NCBI GenBank assembly: GCA_013329455.1 | Contig: DUKF01000235.1 | Span: 1 to 5,445 of the forward strand | DNA: 5,445 nt | Origin: Methanotrichaceae archaeon | GTDB lineage: Archaea > Halobacteriota > Methanosarcinia > Methanotrichales > Methanotrichaceae | Reading direction: 5' to 3' | In this document: in pieces, positions 1 to 5,445 of the stretch | How positions within the stretch are numbered: the stretch's first letter is position 1 | Layout of the letters: each line of letters starts with the position of its first letter | Made by a program: the position numbers and the translations under genes | The notes under the pieces: generated by a model | Told to the model about the DNA's origin: nothing | The model's database searches: none | Seen by the model: only the letters and a program-made list of their open reading frames with translations

Positions 1-27
1 AGCGGGGTGCGCTGTTTGACTAATTAA

Positions 28-48
28 AAATCATTTTTGGAATGATTT
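28..48. promoter_or_regulatory. Perfect dyad at the operon promoter, candidate operator
   Basis: The arms AAATCATT (28-35) and AATGATTT (41-48) are exact reverse complements separated by five bases (TTTGG). The right arm overlaps the first three bases of the TATA box, and the spacer and right arm cover the place where the archaeal BRE would lie. A dimeric regulator bound here would block TBP/TFB access, which is the usual mode of archaeal repression. The symmetry is seen directly; the operator role is inferred. AT-rich DNA yields some dyads by chance, but 8 of 8 matched bases at this exact place is notable. Confidence 0.45.
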
Positions 49-54
49 ATATAA
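46..54 (+). promoter_or_regulatory. TATA box of the decarboxylase-dipeptidase operon
   Basis: TTTATATAA fits the archaeal TATA consensus. With the usual spacing of about 25 bases, transcription would start near base 75, leaving a short leader of roughly 10 bases that just includes the Shine-Dalgarno site at 77-82. No bacterial -35/-10 pair with proper spacing was recognised. The assignment as archaeal rests on this box and on the similar arrangement before the VOC gene. Confidence 0.55.
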
Positions 55-76
55 GATCATCTCCTCTCAATTTATT

Positions 77-82
77 GGAGGG
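77..82 (+). promoter_or_regulatory. Ribosome binding site of the decarboxylase
   Basis: GGAGGG ends four bases before the ATG at 87. It favours that start over the in-frame ATG at 99, which would be about 16 bases away; the in-frame GTG at 90 is a possible but less likely alternative. The ATG at 83 is in another frame and quickly meets a stop. Confidence 0.7.
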
Positions 83-86
83 ATGA

Positions 87-2324
87 ATGGTGCAGACTAT
101 GCGTCCGAGACAGCATGATTATGCCAAGCAGATAAACGAATATTTGAAGAACAAAAGTCCTGAAGAACTACTACATTTAGATGGACCGGGAACGGACTCG
201 TTAGCCGCCTGGTTTTTAGGGCCTAAAGCCGAGAATGAGGCACTATTTGCTGGACTGATATTGCAGGGAATCGATGCTAACTGCAATGACAGAAAGGCGT
301 ATTTTAAAGACGACCCCCCTTATGTCACAGATCAAAGAAGACTTAGTCCTGAATACATACAAAGTGTAGTAAAAATTGAAACTGAATACCTAAAATTATT
401 GAGTAACCTTAAAGGGTCGGTTCCATTTTTCAGTTACCGATATCAAGCACATATGAATTGGGATCTGACCATACCAGGAATGCTGGGATACTTCTCTGCC
501 ATGCTCTACAATCAGAACAACGTGGCAGCTGAAGCATCGCCAGTTACGTCTCACCTCGAAGCCCTGGTTGGAGACGATCTATGCAAAATGCTTGGATTTA
601 AGATTCCAGATCGTAAGGATGAGAACGCCATAAGGCCATGGGGGCATATAACCTGCGACGGATCTGTCGCCAATTTGGAAGCTATGTGGGCAGCGCGCAA
701 CTTGAAATATTATCCAGTTTCCGTTGTTGCAGCCTTAAAAAGTGAACCTGGACTTGGGCCGGCAAGATGGATAACTGTTCCTCTTTCTGACGGAAGTCGG
801 CGCCAGCTAATTGACTTGGATACCTGGACCCTTTTAAATCTAGGCATCGATGATGTTCTTAATCTCACTCAGAGGATGGAAAGGGTATATGGGATATCTC
901 CCGAGATTATTTCGAAATCTTTGGACCCATACACCATTCAAAGCTTGGGATTTGATGAATTCAACAGACGCTACATTAAGGATAAGAATATCGAGCAACC
1001 CGTGATATTAGGTCCATCTACCAAGCACTATTCATGGCCCAAGAACGCAGCAGTTCTCGGCATAGGTAAGAATAATTTCTTGGATGTTAAAGTGGATTTG
1101 GATGCCCGAATGGATATCGATGATCTGCGCTCAAAACTGGACGACTGCCTAAACTTGAAACTGGAACCGAAACATCCTATTTTAATGGTCGTTGTGGTTC
1201 TGGGGTCAACAGAAGAAAGCGCGGTCGACCCCCTGGCCAAAGTGATCGCCTTACGAGACGAATACCGAAAAGAAGGGCTGGAATTTGCTATCCACGTCGA
1301 CGCTGCCTGGGGAGGGTATTTTGCAAGCCTTCTTAGAGGAGTCGATGAAGAAATATATTATCCAAATGAAGTCGATTCCACGCCAGTCCTTGATCTGAGC
1401 GAATATGTCAGAGAACAATACGAAGCAATCCCAGAGGCAGAATCTGTCTCCATTGATCCGCATAAGGCCGGTTATATCCCTTATCCTGCAGGAGGTCTTT
1501 GCTATCGCAATAAGAGCATGAGGAATCTGGTAGCATTTTTGGCCCCGGAGGTCTATCACGGGGAATCAGTTGATGCCGCCATGGGGGTCTTCGGCATTGA
1601 AGGTTCAAAACCGGGAGCTGCTGCAGCAGGAGTCTACTTAAGCCATCGTATAATCCGACCTGATCACAGTGGCTATGGGCAAATACTTGGAAAAGCGCTT
1701 TTCAACAGCAAGCGCTTCTATTCGGGGGTTGTTACCCTGGCAATACCCGACAAACCATCCGACGACAAACTAACCGTCGGCTATCCATTCATCGTCGTTC
1801 CAGTGCAGCAGATTCCTGCAGAAAGAGAAGACAAGAGCCAGCAGGAAATCGATGATCAGCTGCAATTTATAAAGGATGAAATTGTCGGGAGAGAAAATCG
1901 GGAAATAAGCCCAAAAGCCATGGATTTGCTGAAAAAATTGGGATCTGATCAAATCATCATCACGTACGCCTTTAATTTCAAGGAAAAAGATGGCACGCTC
2001 AACAAAGACCCCGAAAGAGCAAATAAGTTCAATCATGAGATTTTCAAGCGACTCAGCCTTTCACCCGATCCCGAACACAACAAGAATATTCCGCTCATCA
2101 TCACCACATCTCAGTTTGAACCTGAAGTTTATGGCGATGAATTCGTGCGCACTTTCATGAAACGTCTGGGTGTCGATGATTCCAAATTGATCACCATGAA
2201 TTTCTTATCATCGACTACCATGTGTCCATGGCTTACTGATACTGCAAATGGCAACTTTATCCCTGTACTTACAACAGCCCTCAGGAAAACGGTCCTTGAG
2301 GTTGTTAGAAAATTCCAAGCATAG
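87..2324 (+). CDS. PLP-dependent group II amino acid decarboxylase, tyrosine decarboxylase-like
   Basis: Probable cytoplasmic fold-type I PLP enzyme that removes the alpha-carboxyl group of an amino acid to give an amine and CO2. Motifs in order: RYQAHM (118-123) with His122 matching the active-site loop His of bacterial tyrosine decarboxylases; YNQNNVAAEASP (141-152); ITCDGSVANLEAMWAARN (188-205), the phosphate-binding region; TKHYSWPK (312-319) with His314 expected to stack on the PLP ring; GSTEESAVDP (373-382); HVDAAWGG (403-410) with Asp405 pairing with the pyridine nitrogen; and SIDPHKAGYIPY (455-466) with Lys460 as the Schiff-base lysine. All key residues are present. These motifs and the C-terminal region resemble the Enterococcus/Lactobacillus tyrosine decarboxylases (about 620 aa), but this protein is about 125 residues longer. 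Substrate is inferred: tyrosine or another aromatic amino acid is likeliest, glutamate is possible. There is no signal peptide or membrane segment. It is the first gene of a probable operon with the dipeptidase. Confidence 0.9.
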   Translation: MVQTMRPRQHDYAKQINEYLKNKSPEELLHLDGPGTDSLAAWFLGPKAENEALFAGLILQGIDANCNDRKAYFKDDPPYVTDQRRLSPEYIQSVVKIETEYLKLLSNLKGSVPFFSYRYQAHMNWDLTIPGMLGYFSAMLYNQNNVAAEASPVTSHLEALVGDDLCKMLGFKIPDRKDENAIRPWGHITCDGSVANLEAMWAARNLKYYPVSVVAALKSEPGLGPARWITVPLSDGSRRQLIDLDTWTLLNLGIDDVLNLTQRMERVYGISPEIISKSLDPYTIQSLGFDEFNRRYIKDKNIEQPVILGPSTKHYSWPKNAAVLGIGKNNFLDVKVDLDARMDIDDLRSKLDDCLNLKLEPKHPILMVVVVLGSTEESAVDPLAKVIALRDEYRKEGLEFAIHVDAAWGGYFASLLRGVDEEIYYPNEVDSTPVLDLSEYVREQYEAIPEAESVSIDPHKAGYIPYPAGGLCYRNKSMRNLVAFLAPEVYHGESVDAAMGVFGIEGSKPGAAAAGVYLSHRIIRPDHSGYGQILGKALFNSKRFYSGVVTLAIPDKPSDDKLTVGYPFIVVPVQQIPAEREDKSQQEIDDQLQFIKDEIVGRENREISPKAMDLLKKLGSDQIIITYAFNFKEKDGTLNKDPERANKFNHEIFKRLSLSPDPEHNKNIPLIITTSQFEPEVYGDEFVRTFMKRLGVDDSKLITMNFLSSTTMCPWLTDTANGNFIPVLTTALRKTVLEVVRKFQA

Positions 2325-2344
2325 CAGTTCGACCAAGTACGGCA

Positions 2345-2353
2345 GAGGAAGGA
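2345..2353 (+). promoter_or_regulatory. Ribosome binding site of the dipeptidase
   Basis: GAGGAAGGA ends seven bases before the ATG at 2361, a good Shine-Dalgarno distance, and fixes that start. It lies in the 36-base gap after the decarboxylase stop. No separate promoter was recognised in that gap, which supports co-transcription. Confidence 0.65.
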
Positions 2354-2360
2354 ATGTTAT

Positions 2361-4217
2361 ATGAAAGAAAGATATTTGAAAAGCAAGGCTTCGGCGGGGC
2401 TTGTGCCCTCCTGCACGACCATAGCGGTGGGAAAAAAAGCGACCATTGATGGTTCGGTCATCATTGCCCATTCTGACGACGACGTATCCGATGAACGTGT
2501 CATCTATGTGCCGGCAAGCGATCCTAACGGCGGCGAACGAAATGTCTACTATGACAATGCAAGTCTGGGTCTGAAGAAGGAATACAACTCTACTGAGCTT
2601 CGCCGCTATATCGGCCCAGACCGCGGACCCGGTTATGATACGAAGGATTATCAAAATAGCATTCCTCTTGGCAAAATTCCCCAAGTCGAGCATACATACG
2701 CCTATTTTGACTGTAGCTATGGGATCATGAACGAGCACCAGCTCATGATCGGCGAATGCACGTGTGGCGCTAAGGTTCATCCAGAGCCTGACCCCAAAAA
2801 GAGGATCTTCTATAGTGCGGAGCTGTCTCGCGTGGCTCTGGAGCGTTGCACAACGTCACGCGAAGCAATCGTGCTTATCGCTTATCTAATCGAGAATTAC
2901 GGCCTTTATGGAACTGGGGAGACTCTTCTGATTGGTGATACAGAAGAGGCCTGGTTCATGGAGATGTGCGGCTATGATGAAAATGGAGAAGATGGTATTT
3001 GGGTCGCAAAGAGAGTTCCAGATAACGGATTTGCCGTTGGAGCCAATCAGTTTCGCATCGACGATGTAGTGTATGAAGGCTCATCGGAGCTGGATATCGA
3101 CGAGTTCATAGTAAGTGGGAAACTGCCTTTGCCCAACTTCAAAGTATCATCCTTAGGCATTGAGAAAGAACCATTCATCCTTAGAACATCGTCTGATACA
3201 ATATGTTCTGGGAATCTTTTTAAAGTGTGTGAGGATAAGAAATGGTGGGACCCATCACAGGGGCCATTGTACTGGCTCAAGACCGTAAGCTGGGGTGAAT
3301 ATTTCCATCCCTATTACTCGCTAAGGCGCGTCTGGCGCGCTATTTCCAAAGTTGCCCCAGGATTGAATCTGCCGGCTTGGGTTGAGGACGGCTACACAAG
3401 AGCCTACCATTTTTCGGTTGTTCCAGAAAAAAAACTATCTGTAGCAGATGTCGTCGCAGTTTATAGAGATCATTATGAGGGAACGGAGTTCGATCTGACA
3501 AGAGGTCGAGCTGGAGGGCCGTTCCATGATCCCACCCGCTATGAAGAAAACCCAGATCAGGGAAATGCATTCAATTTGAATTCATACCATCCCGAAGGCG
3601 CCTGGGAGAGACCTCTATCCATCTACCGATGCGGCATGATATCTATCAACCAGGCTCGCGGAGATCTGCCCGATCCTGTCGGAGGTGTTAGCTGGATCGG
3701 GCTCGACCGACCTGCTGCCAACTGTCTTATGCCGTTTTTTGTGGGCGTATCACATCTGCCTAAGTGTATTGAGACTATGAACCTGTTGGAATTCGATTTT
3801 AATAGCAATGAAAGCGCCTGGTGGGCTTTCAACTTTGTCGCCAATTACGCAACGATCAAGTATTCCTATATGATGGAGGACATCAGGGAAAAGCAGAGAG
3901 AAATGGAGAGTGTCGCTTATGAGGAAGTATCTGCTTTTCAACACAAATTCGTAGTGGAATCCGGACCTTCTTATGAAATTTTTGATTTGGATGCGATGTT
4001 GGCCAAAAGTTGTGAGGAATATGCCTTACACGTTGTTTCGAGCTGGTGGGACCTGGCGAAGGCGCTCATCGTCAAATACAACGATGGCTGTATCACGACT
4101 GTTGATGAGGAAACTCATGATGAGAATATTATGAAAAAAGCAGGCTATCCAAAGCAATGGCTTTGCGATGTGGGCTACTACAGAGGGCCTACTAGTTATC
4201 AAAAAAACAAAGATTGA
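2361..4217 (+). CDS. Family C69 (PepD-type) dipeptidase, Ntn hydrolase
   Basis: Predicted cysteine-dependent dipeptidase of the N-terminal nucleophile hydrolase superfamily (MEROPS C69, COG4690), which cleaves dipeptides into free amino acids. The signature begins at Ser17-Cys18 (SCTTIAVGKKATIDGSVIIA), with Cys18 the expected nucleophile after self-cleavage of the preceding 17 residues. That leader is basic and not hydrophobic, so it looks like a propeptide and not a secretion signal; the enzyme is probably cytoplasmic. Other family stretches are HSDDD (37-41), YGIMNEHQLMIGECT (120-134), GLYGTGETLLIGD (181-193) followed by AWFMEMCG (197-204), FAVGANQFRI (224-233) and WWAFNFVANYATI (487-499). 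At 618 aa it is on the long side for a family often near 470-560. It follows the decarboxylase by 36 bases with its own strong ribosome site. Codon use is AT-leaning, like the decarboxylase and unlike the genes to the right. The peptide substrate cannot be read from sequence. Confidence 0.9.
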   Translation: MKERYLKSKASAGLVPSCTTIAVGKKATIDGSVIIAHSDDDVSDERVIYVPASDPNGGERNVYYDNASLGLKKEYNSTELRRYIGPDRGPGYDTKDYQNSIPLGKIPQVEHTYAYFDCSYGIMNEHQLMIGECTCGAKVHPEPDPKKRIFYSAELSRVALERCTTSREAIVLIAYLIENYGLYGTGETLLIGDTEEAWFMEMCGYDENGEDGIWVAKRVPDNGFAVGANQFRIDDVVYEGSSELDIDEFIVSGKLPLPNFKVSSLGIEKEPFILRTSSDTICSGNLFKVCEDKKWWDPSQGPLYWLKTVSWGEYFHPYYSLRRVWRAISKVAPGLNLPAWVEDGYTRAYHFSVVPEKKLSVADVVAVYRDHYEGTEFDLTRGRAGGPFHDPTRYEENPDQGNAFNLNSYHPEGAWERPLSIYRCGMISINQARGDLPDPVGGVSWIGLDRPAANCLMPFFVGVSHLPKCIETMNLLEFDFNSNESAWWAFNFVANYATIKYSYMMEDIREKQREMESVAYEEVSAFQHKFVVESGPSYEIFDLDAMLAKSCEEYALHVVSSWWDLAKALIVKYNDGCITTVDEETHDENIMKKAGYPKQWLCDVGYYRGPTSYQKNKD

Positions 4218-4230
4218 GGGCGATATTTCA

Positions 4231-4270
4231 GGCCTGCATCTAATCGCAGGCTCTATTTTACATTTTTATA
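4231..4270 (+). terminator. Hairpin plus T-rich run ending the operon
   Basis: GCCTGC (4232-4237) and GCAGGC (4246-4251) form a perfect six-pair stem around an eight-base loop, with a possible extra G-T pair at the base. It is followed at once by TCTATTTTACATTTTTATA. It begins 14 bases after the dipeptidase stop, so it fits an intrinsic-type terminator; archaeal RNA polymerase also stops at T-rich tracts alone. Confidence 0.65.
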
Positions 4271-4290
4271 TTTGTAATTATGTATATTCA

Positions 4291-4620
4291 CCGCTGGGCT
4301 GGGGGATCGAATTCCCTCAGACGTATAAAATCAAAAAAGTTTTTGTAGAAAGGATCGGGAATTATAATCTGGACAAGAAAATCGTGGAGGATAGTTTTGA
4401 CAGCACCCACATAATCAGAAAGGAGCTTTACGACGAGTTCATCGAAGATGCAAAGAAGGTGGCCCTCACCGCCTACACCGCTCCTGCCTTTGTGAAGTAC
4501 GAACTGTACAATATGATCGACATCGAAAGGGACATCGCCATGGTTGTGGTCTGGAAGCCGGAGACCACGGTCAAGCAGATCAAAGATTTCGATAAGAAGT
4601 GGTTCCTCGAGAAGTATTGA
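4291..4620 (+). pseudogene. 5'-truncated remnant of an unidentified gene
   Basis: The reading frame is open from an ATG at 4168 inside the dipeptidase gene to the TGA at 4618-4620 (150 codons). That ATG has no ribosome site and the frame would cross the terminator hairpin, so its first part is probably chance. From about 4291 the sequence looks truly coding: third-position G+C is about 69% by hand count (75 of 109 codons), and the protein is charged and globular, with stretches such as RKELYDEFIEDAKKVALTAY and IDIERDIAMVVVWKPETTV. There is no in-frame ATG between 4168 and 4513. The only other candidate is GTG at 4384, which lacks a good ribosome site and would discard coding-looking sequence. 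I do not recognise the family. The likeliest reading is the C-terminal part of a gene whose front was lost when the upstream lower-GC module arrived. A short intact gene using GTG 4384 (78 codons), or the full 150-codon frame, remains possible. Confidence 0.5.
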
Positions 4621-4628
4621 TCCTTCGT

Positions 4629-4738
4629 GGCTGCCCTGCCATCGGCGGTAGCAGCCCTTGAGCGTCTACCTTTGGCGACGCCGGGCTGCCACCCTTAAAA
4701 GCGGCCTCGTCTCCGTCGGGGCGAAGATTGGAGCGGCC
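4629..4738. other. GC-rich structured intergenic element with competing hairpins
   Basis: The gap between the remnant and the convergent VOC gene holds several strong inverted repeats. A long hairpin spans 4647-4693: GGT/ACC, then GCAGCCC (4651-4657)/GGGCTGC (4683-4689), then GCGTC (4662-4666)/GACGC (4677-4681), then CC/GG around TTT. The same GCAGCC can instead pair with GGCTGC at 4629-4634, so the two helices exclude each other. A further hairpin joins GGCC (4703-4706) plus CTCC (4711-4714) to GGAG (4730-4733) plus GGCC (4735-4738). No T-run follows on either strand. It may act as a two-way transcription stop, a structured RNA or a dispersed repeat. Pairing is seen; function is unknown. Confidence 0.4.
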
Positions 4739-4780
4739 CGGATATTTGAAGGCACCGCCCCGCACTGACCCAGCGGAAAT

Positions 4781-4798
4781 TCGGCCTCACCGGGCCGA
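4781..4798 (-). terminator. Hairpin over the VOC gene stop codon
   Basis: TCGGCC (4781-4786) and GGCCGA (4793-4798) pair perfectly around a six-base loop that contains the VOC stop codon. On the minus strand only a weak AATTT follows, so terminator activity is uncertain. Confidence 0.3.
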
Positions 4799-5146
4799 CT
4801 CGTCGCTTTCAATTATGCCGAAGACGTTCCCTTCAGTATCCCTGCAGTAAGCGAAGTATCCGTAGCCCGGTATCGTCATCTTGTCAGTTATCACCTCGCC
4901 ACCCTTCTCGGCTACCTTCGCCATGTACTCCTCCAGGGACGGAACCTCCACGGTGTTTGTGGTGCTCTCGTTTGGCCTGTCCCGGATCTTGAGGGCGCCA
5001 TCGATCCCGGGACCTTCACCGGTTTGGACGAGCCAGTAGTCTACCGGCTCCCACTTCTCTACCTTCCACCCGAATACCTCGGTGTAGAACTTTACGGCAC
5101 GATCTGGCTTGTCTATGGCGATCTCGAAATGAATTACTCTGGGCAT
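4787..5146 (-). CDS. VOC family (glyoxalase-like) protein, COG3324 type
   Basis: Small 119-residue protein with one vicinal oxygen chelate domain. The N-terminal half has the strand-helix start VIHFEIAIDKPDRAVKFYTE (4-23) followed by VFGWKVEKW (24-32). The C-terminal half has the typical end GYFAYCRDTEGNVFGIIE (96-113). His6 and Glu113 occupy positions that often bind metal in glyoxalases and dioxygenases of this superfamily. The pattern resembles the widespread proteins described as related to lactoylglutathione lyase (COG3324), whose substrates are mostly unknown, so a specific reaction is not claimed. Such proteins usually work as dimers in the cytoplasm. The ATG at 5144-5146 has no Shine-Dalgarno site, and a TATA-like box lies about 30 bases upstream, suggesting a leaderless transcript of its own. 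Third-position G+C is about 72% by hand count, like the remnant and unlike the decarboxylase. It lies 69 bases downstream of the hydrolase on the same strand. Confidence 0.88.
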   Translation of the reverse strand: MPRVIHFEIAIDKPDRAVKFYTEVFGWKVEKWEPVDYWLVQTGEGPGIDGALKIRDRPNESTTNTVEVPSLEEYMAKVAEKGGEVITDKMTIPGYGYFAYCRDTEGNVFGIIESDESAR

Positions 5147-5170
5147 GTAAGGTCTTTTGTTTTTTGAGTC

Positions 5171-5183
5171 AGATATAGATAAC
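5171..5183 (-). promoter_or_regulatory. TATA-like box of the VOC gene
   Basis: On the minus strand this reads GTTATCTATATCT. Its TATA core is centred about 30 bases before the VOC ATG, so the predicted start of transcription falls only a few bases before the ATG. Together with the absence of a ribosome site this points to a leaderless archaeal mRNA. Confidence 0.4.
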
Positions 5184-5204
5184 GATCCGCGGTCGAAAGG
5201 TCGC

Positions 5205-5233
5205 GAAGAGGAATGTTATTCCAATTCCTCTTC
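5205..5233 (-). terminator. Perfect 10-bp inverted repeat over the hydrolase stop codon
   Basis: GAAGAGGAAT (5205-5214) and ATTCCTCTTC (5224-5233) are exact reverse complements with a nine-base loop holding the TAA stop. In the minus-strand RNA this would be a stable hairpin formed by the last codons and the first untranslated bases. There is no T-run after it, so it could be a terminator, an mRNA 3'-end stabiliser or a protein-binding dyad just upstream of the VOC promoter. Confidence 0.4.
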
Positions 5234-5445
5234 AAGGATCTCATAAAATTTCTCTTTTGCCTGCCTCTCGATCCACGGCGAATGACCACATTTCTCAAGC
5301 AGGACGAACCTGAAGTTATTCAGCACGGCCGAAAGGGGGCGTTCGACACCTTCAGCGGGATGAGGGTCATAGTTGCCATGGATCGCAACCACTGGACACT
5401 CGATCCGTTTTCCCAGCTCCAAGATCTTTCCTGTCCTCCTCAATC
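5216..5445 (-). CDS. Alpha/beta hydrolase, C-terminal part (runs off the window)
   Basis: Only the last 75 or so codons are present; the frame is open to the right edge, so the true start lies outside. The first full codon at 5443 is TTG and is taken as an internal leucine. The visible part has the late alpha/beta-hydrolase pattern: CPVVAIHGNYDPHPAEGVER, where the Asp at about 5366-5368 is the likely acid of the catalytic triad, then FVLLEKCGHSPWIERQA, where the His at 5282-5284 is the likely catalytic base, then a closing acidic helix KFYEILEEELE. The nucleophile elbow and lid are not in view, so the substrate class (ester, lactone, peptide or other) cannot be told. Codon use is GC-leaning, like the VOC gene. 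The stop lies inside a perfect 10-bp inverted repeat, and the VOC gene begins 69 bases further on. Confidence 0.85.
   Translation of the reverse strand, partial: LRRTGKILELGKRIECPVVAIHGNYDPHPAEGVERPLSAVLNNFRFVLLEKCGHSPWIERQAKEKFYEILEEELE

Noticed and set aside
1251..1559. Minus-strand open frame of about 100 codons inside the decarboxylase
   Set aside because: It is antisense to the conserved PLP-binding region, whose motifs fully explain the sequence.
1690..1703. 14-base palindrome GAAAAGCGCTTTTC inside the decarboxylase, with AAGCGCTT again nearby
   Set aside because: It encodes ordinary protein (GKALFN and SKRF) and has no partner element; probably codon coincidence.
2208..2780. Minus-strand open frame of 190 codons across the decarboxylase-dipeptidase junction
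   Set aside because: It lies opposite two well-supported genes, has no ribosome site, and its protein resembles no family I know; it is a shadow of the plus-strand codon pattern.
4280..4348. Short plus-strand frame from ATG 4280
   Set aside because: Only about 22 codons, no ribosome site, and in a different frame from the coding-biased remnant.
4580..4765. Minus-strand open frame of 61 codons in the structured intergenic segment
   Set aside because: It overlaps the remnant's coding end and the inverted repeats, and its Gly/Pro/Arg-rich protein looks like translated GC-rich noncoding DNA.
5188..5205. Hairpin with GAAA loop (CGCGGTC/GGTCGCG) in the gap before the VOC gene
   Set aside because: Seven pairs form only in plus-strand RNA using G-U pairs; on the expected minus-strand transcript two pairs are lost, so a role is doubtful.
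1..5445. Search for tRNA, rRNA, CRISPR array, transposase or integrase
   Set aside because: No tRNA-like T-loop and acceptor pairing, no regularly spaced repeats and no recombinase motif were seen on either strand.

Overview
The window most likely comes from an archaeon, probably a euryarchaeal or Thermoplasmatota-type anaerobe. The clues are promoter-like. A TATA box (TTTATATAA) lies about 35 bases before the first gene. A second TATA-like box sits about 30 bases before a gene that has no Shine-Dalgarno site, as expected for a leaderless archaeal transcript. Strong Shine-Dalgarno sites precede the other two complete genes. Lineage is an inference; no rRNA or marker gene is present.

Layout: bases 1-86 hold a promoter with a perfect 8-base dyad running into the TATA box. 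Two plus-strand genes follow, 36 bases apart, and look like one operon. The first encodes a group II PLP-dependent amino acid decarboxylase of the bacterial tyrosine decarboxylase type (745 aa). The second encodes a family C69 (PepD-type) Ntn-hydrolase dipeptidase (618 aa). A hairpin followed by a T-rich run closes the operon at about 4231-4270. Next is a coding-looking stretch on the same strand (to 4620) with no usable start, best read as the 3' remnant of an unknown gene. A 166-base GC-rich, strongly structured intergenic segment (4621-4786) separates it from two minus-strand genes: a VOC/glyoxalase-fold protein of the COG3324 type, and the C-terminal part of an alpha/beta hydrolase that runs off the right edge.

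How the genes may work together: the dipeptidase would release free amino acids from imported dipeptides and the decarboxylase would turn one of them, perhaps tyrosine or another aromatic acid, into an amine and CO2. No amine/amino-acid antiporter of the kind usually beside tyrosine decarboxylase is in view. The two minus-strand genes have no clear link to this.

The most informative signal is compositional. Hand counts of third-position G+C are about 45% over the first 60 decarboxylase codons and about 36% over the last 44 dipeptidase codons. They are about 69% in the remnant and about 72% in the VOC gene. The change coincides with the broken 5' end of the remnant. This suggests that the decarboxylase-dipeptidase pair is a mobile or horizontally acquired module that landed in a GC-richer genome and cut the neighbouring gene.
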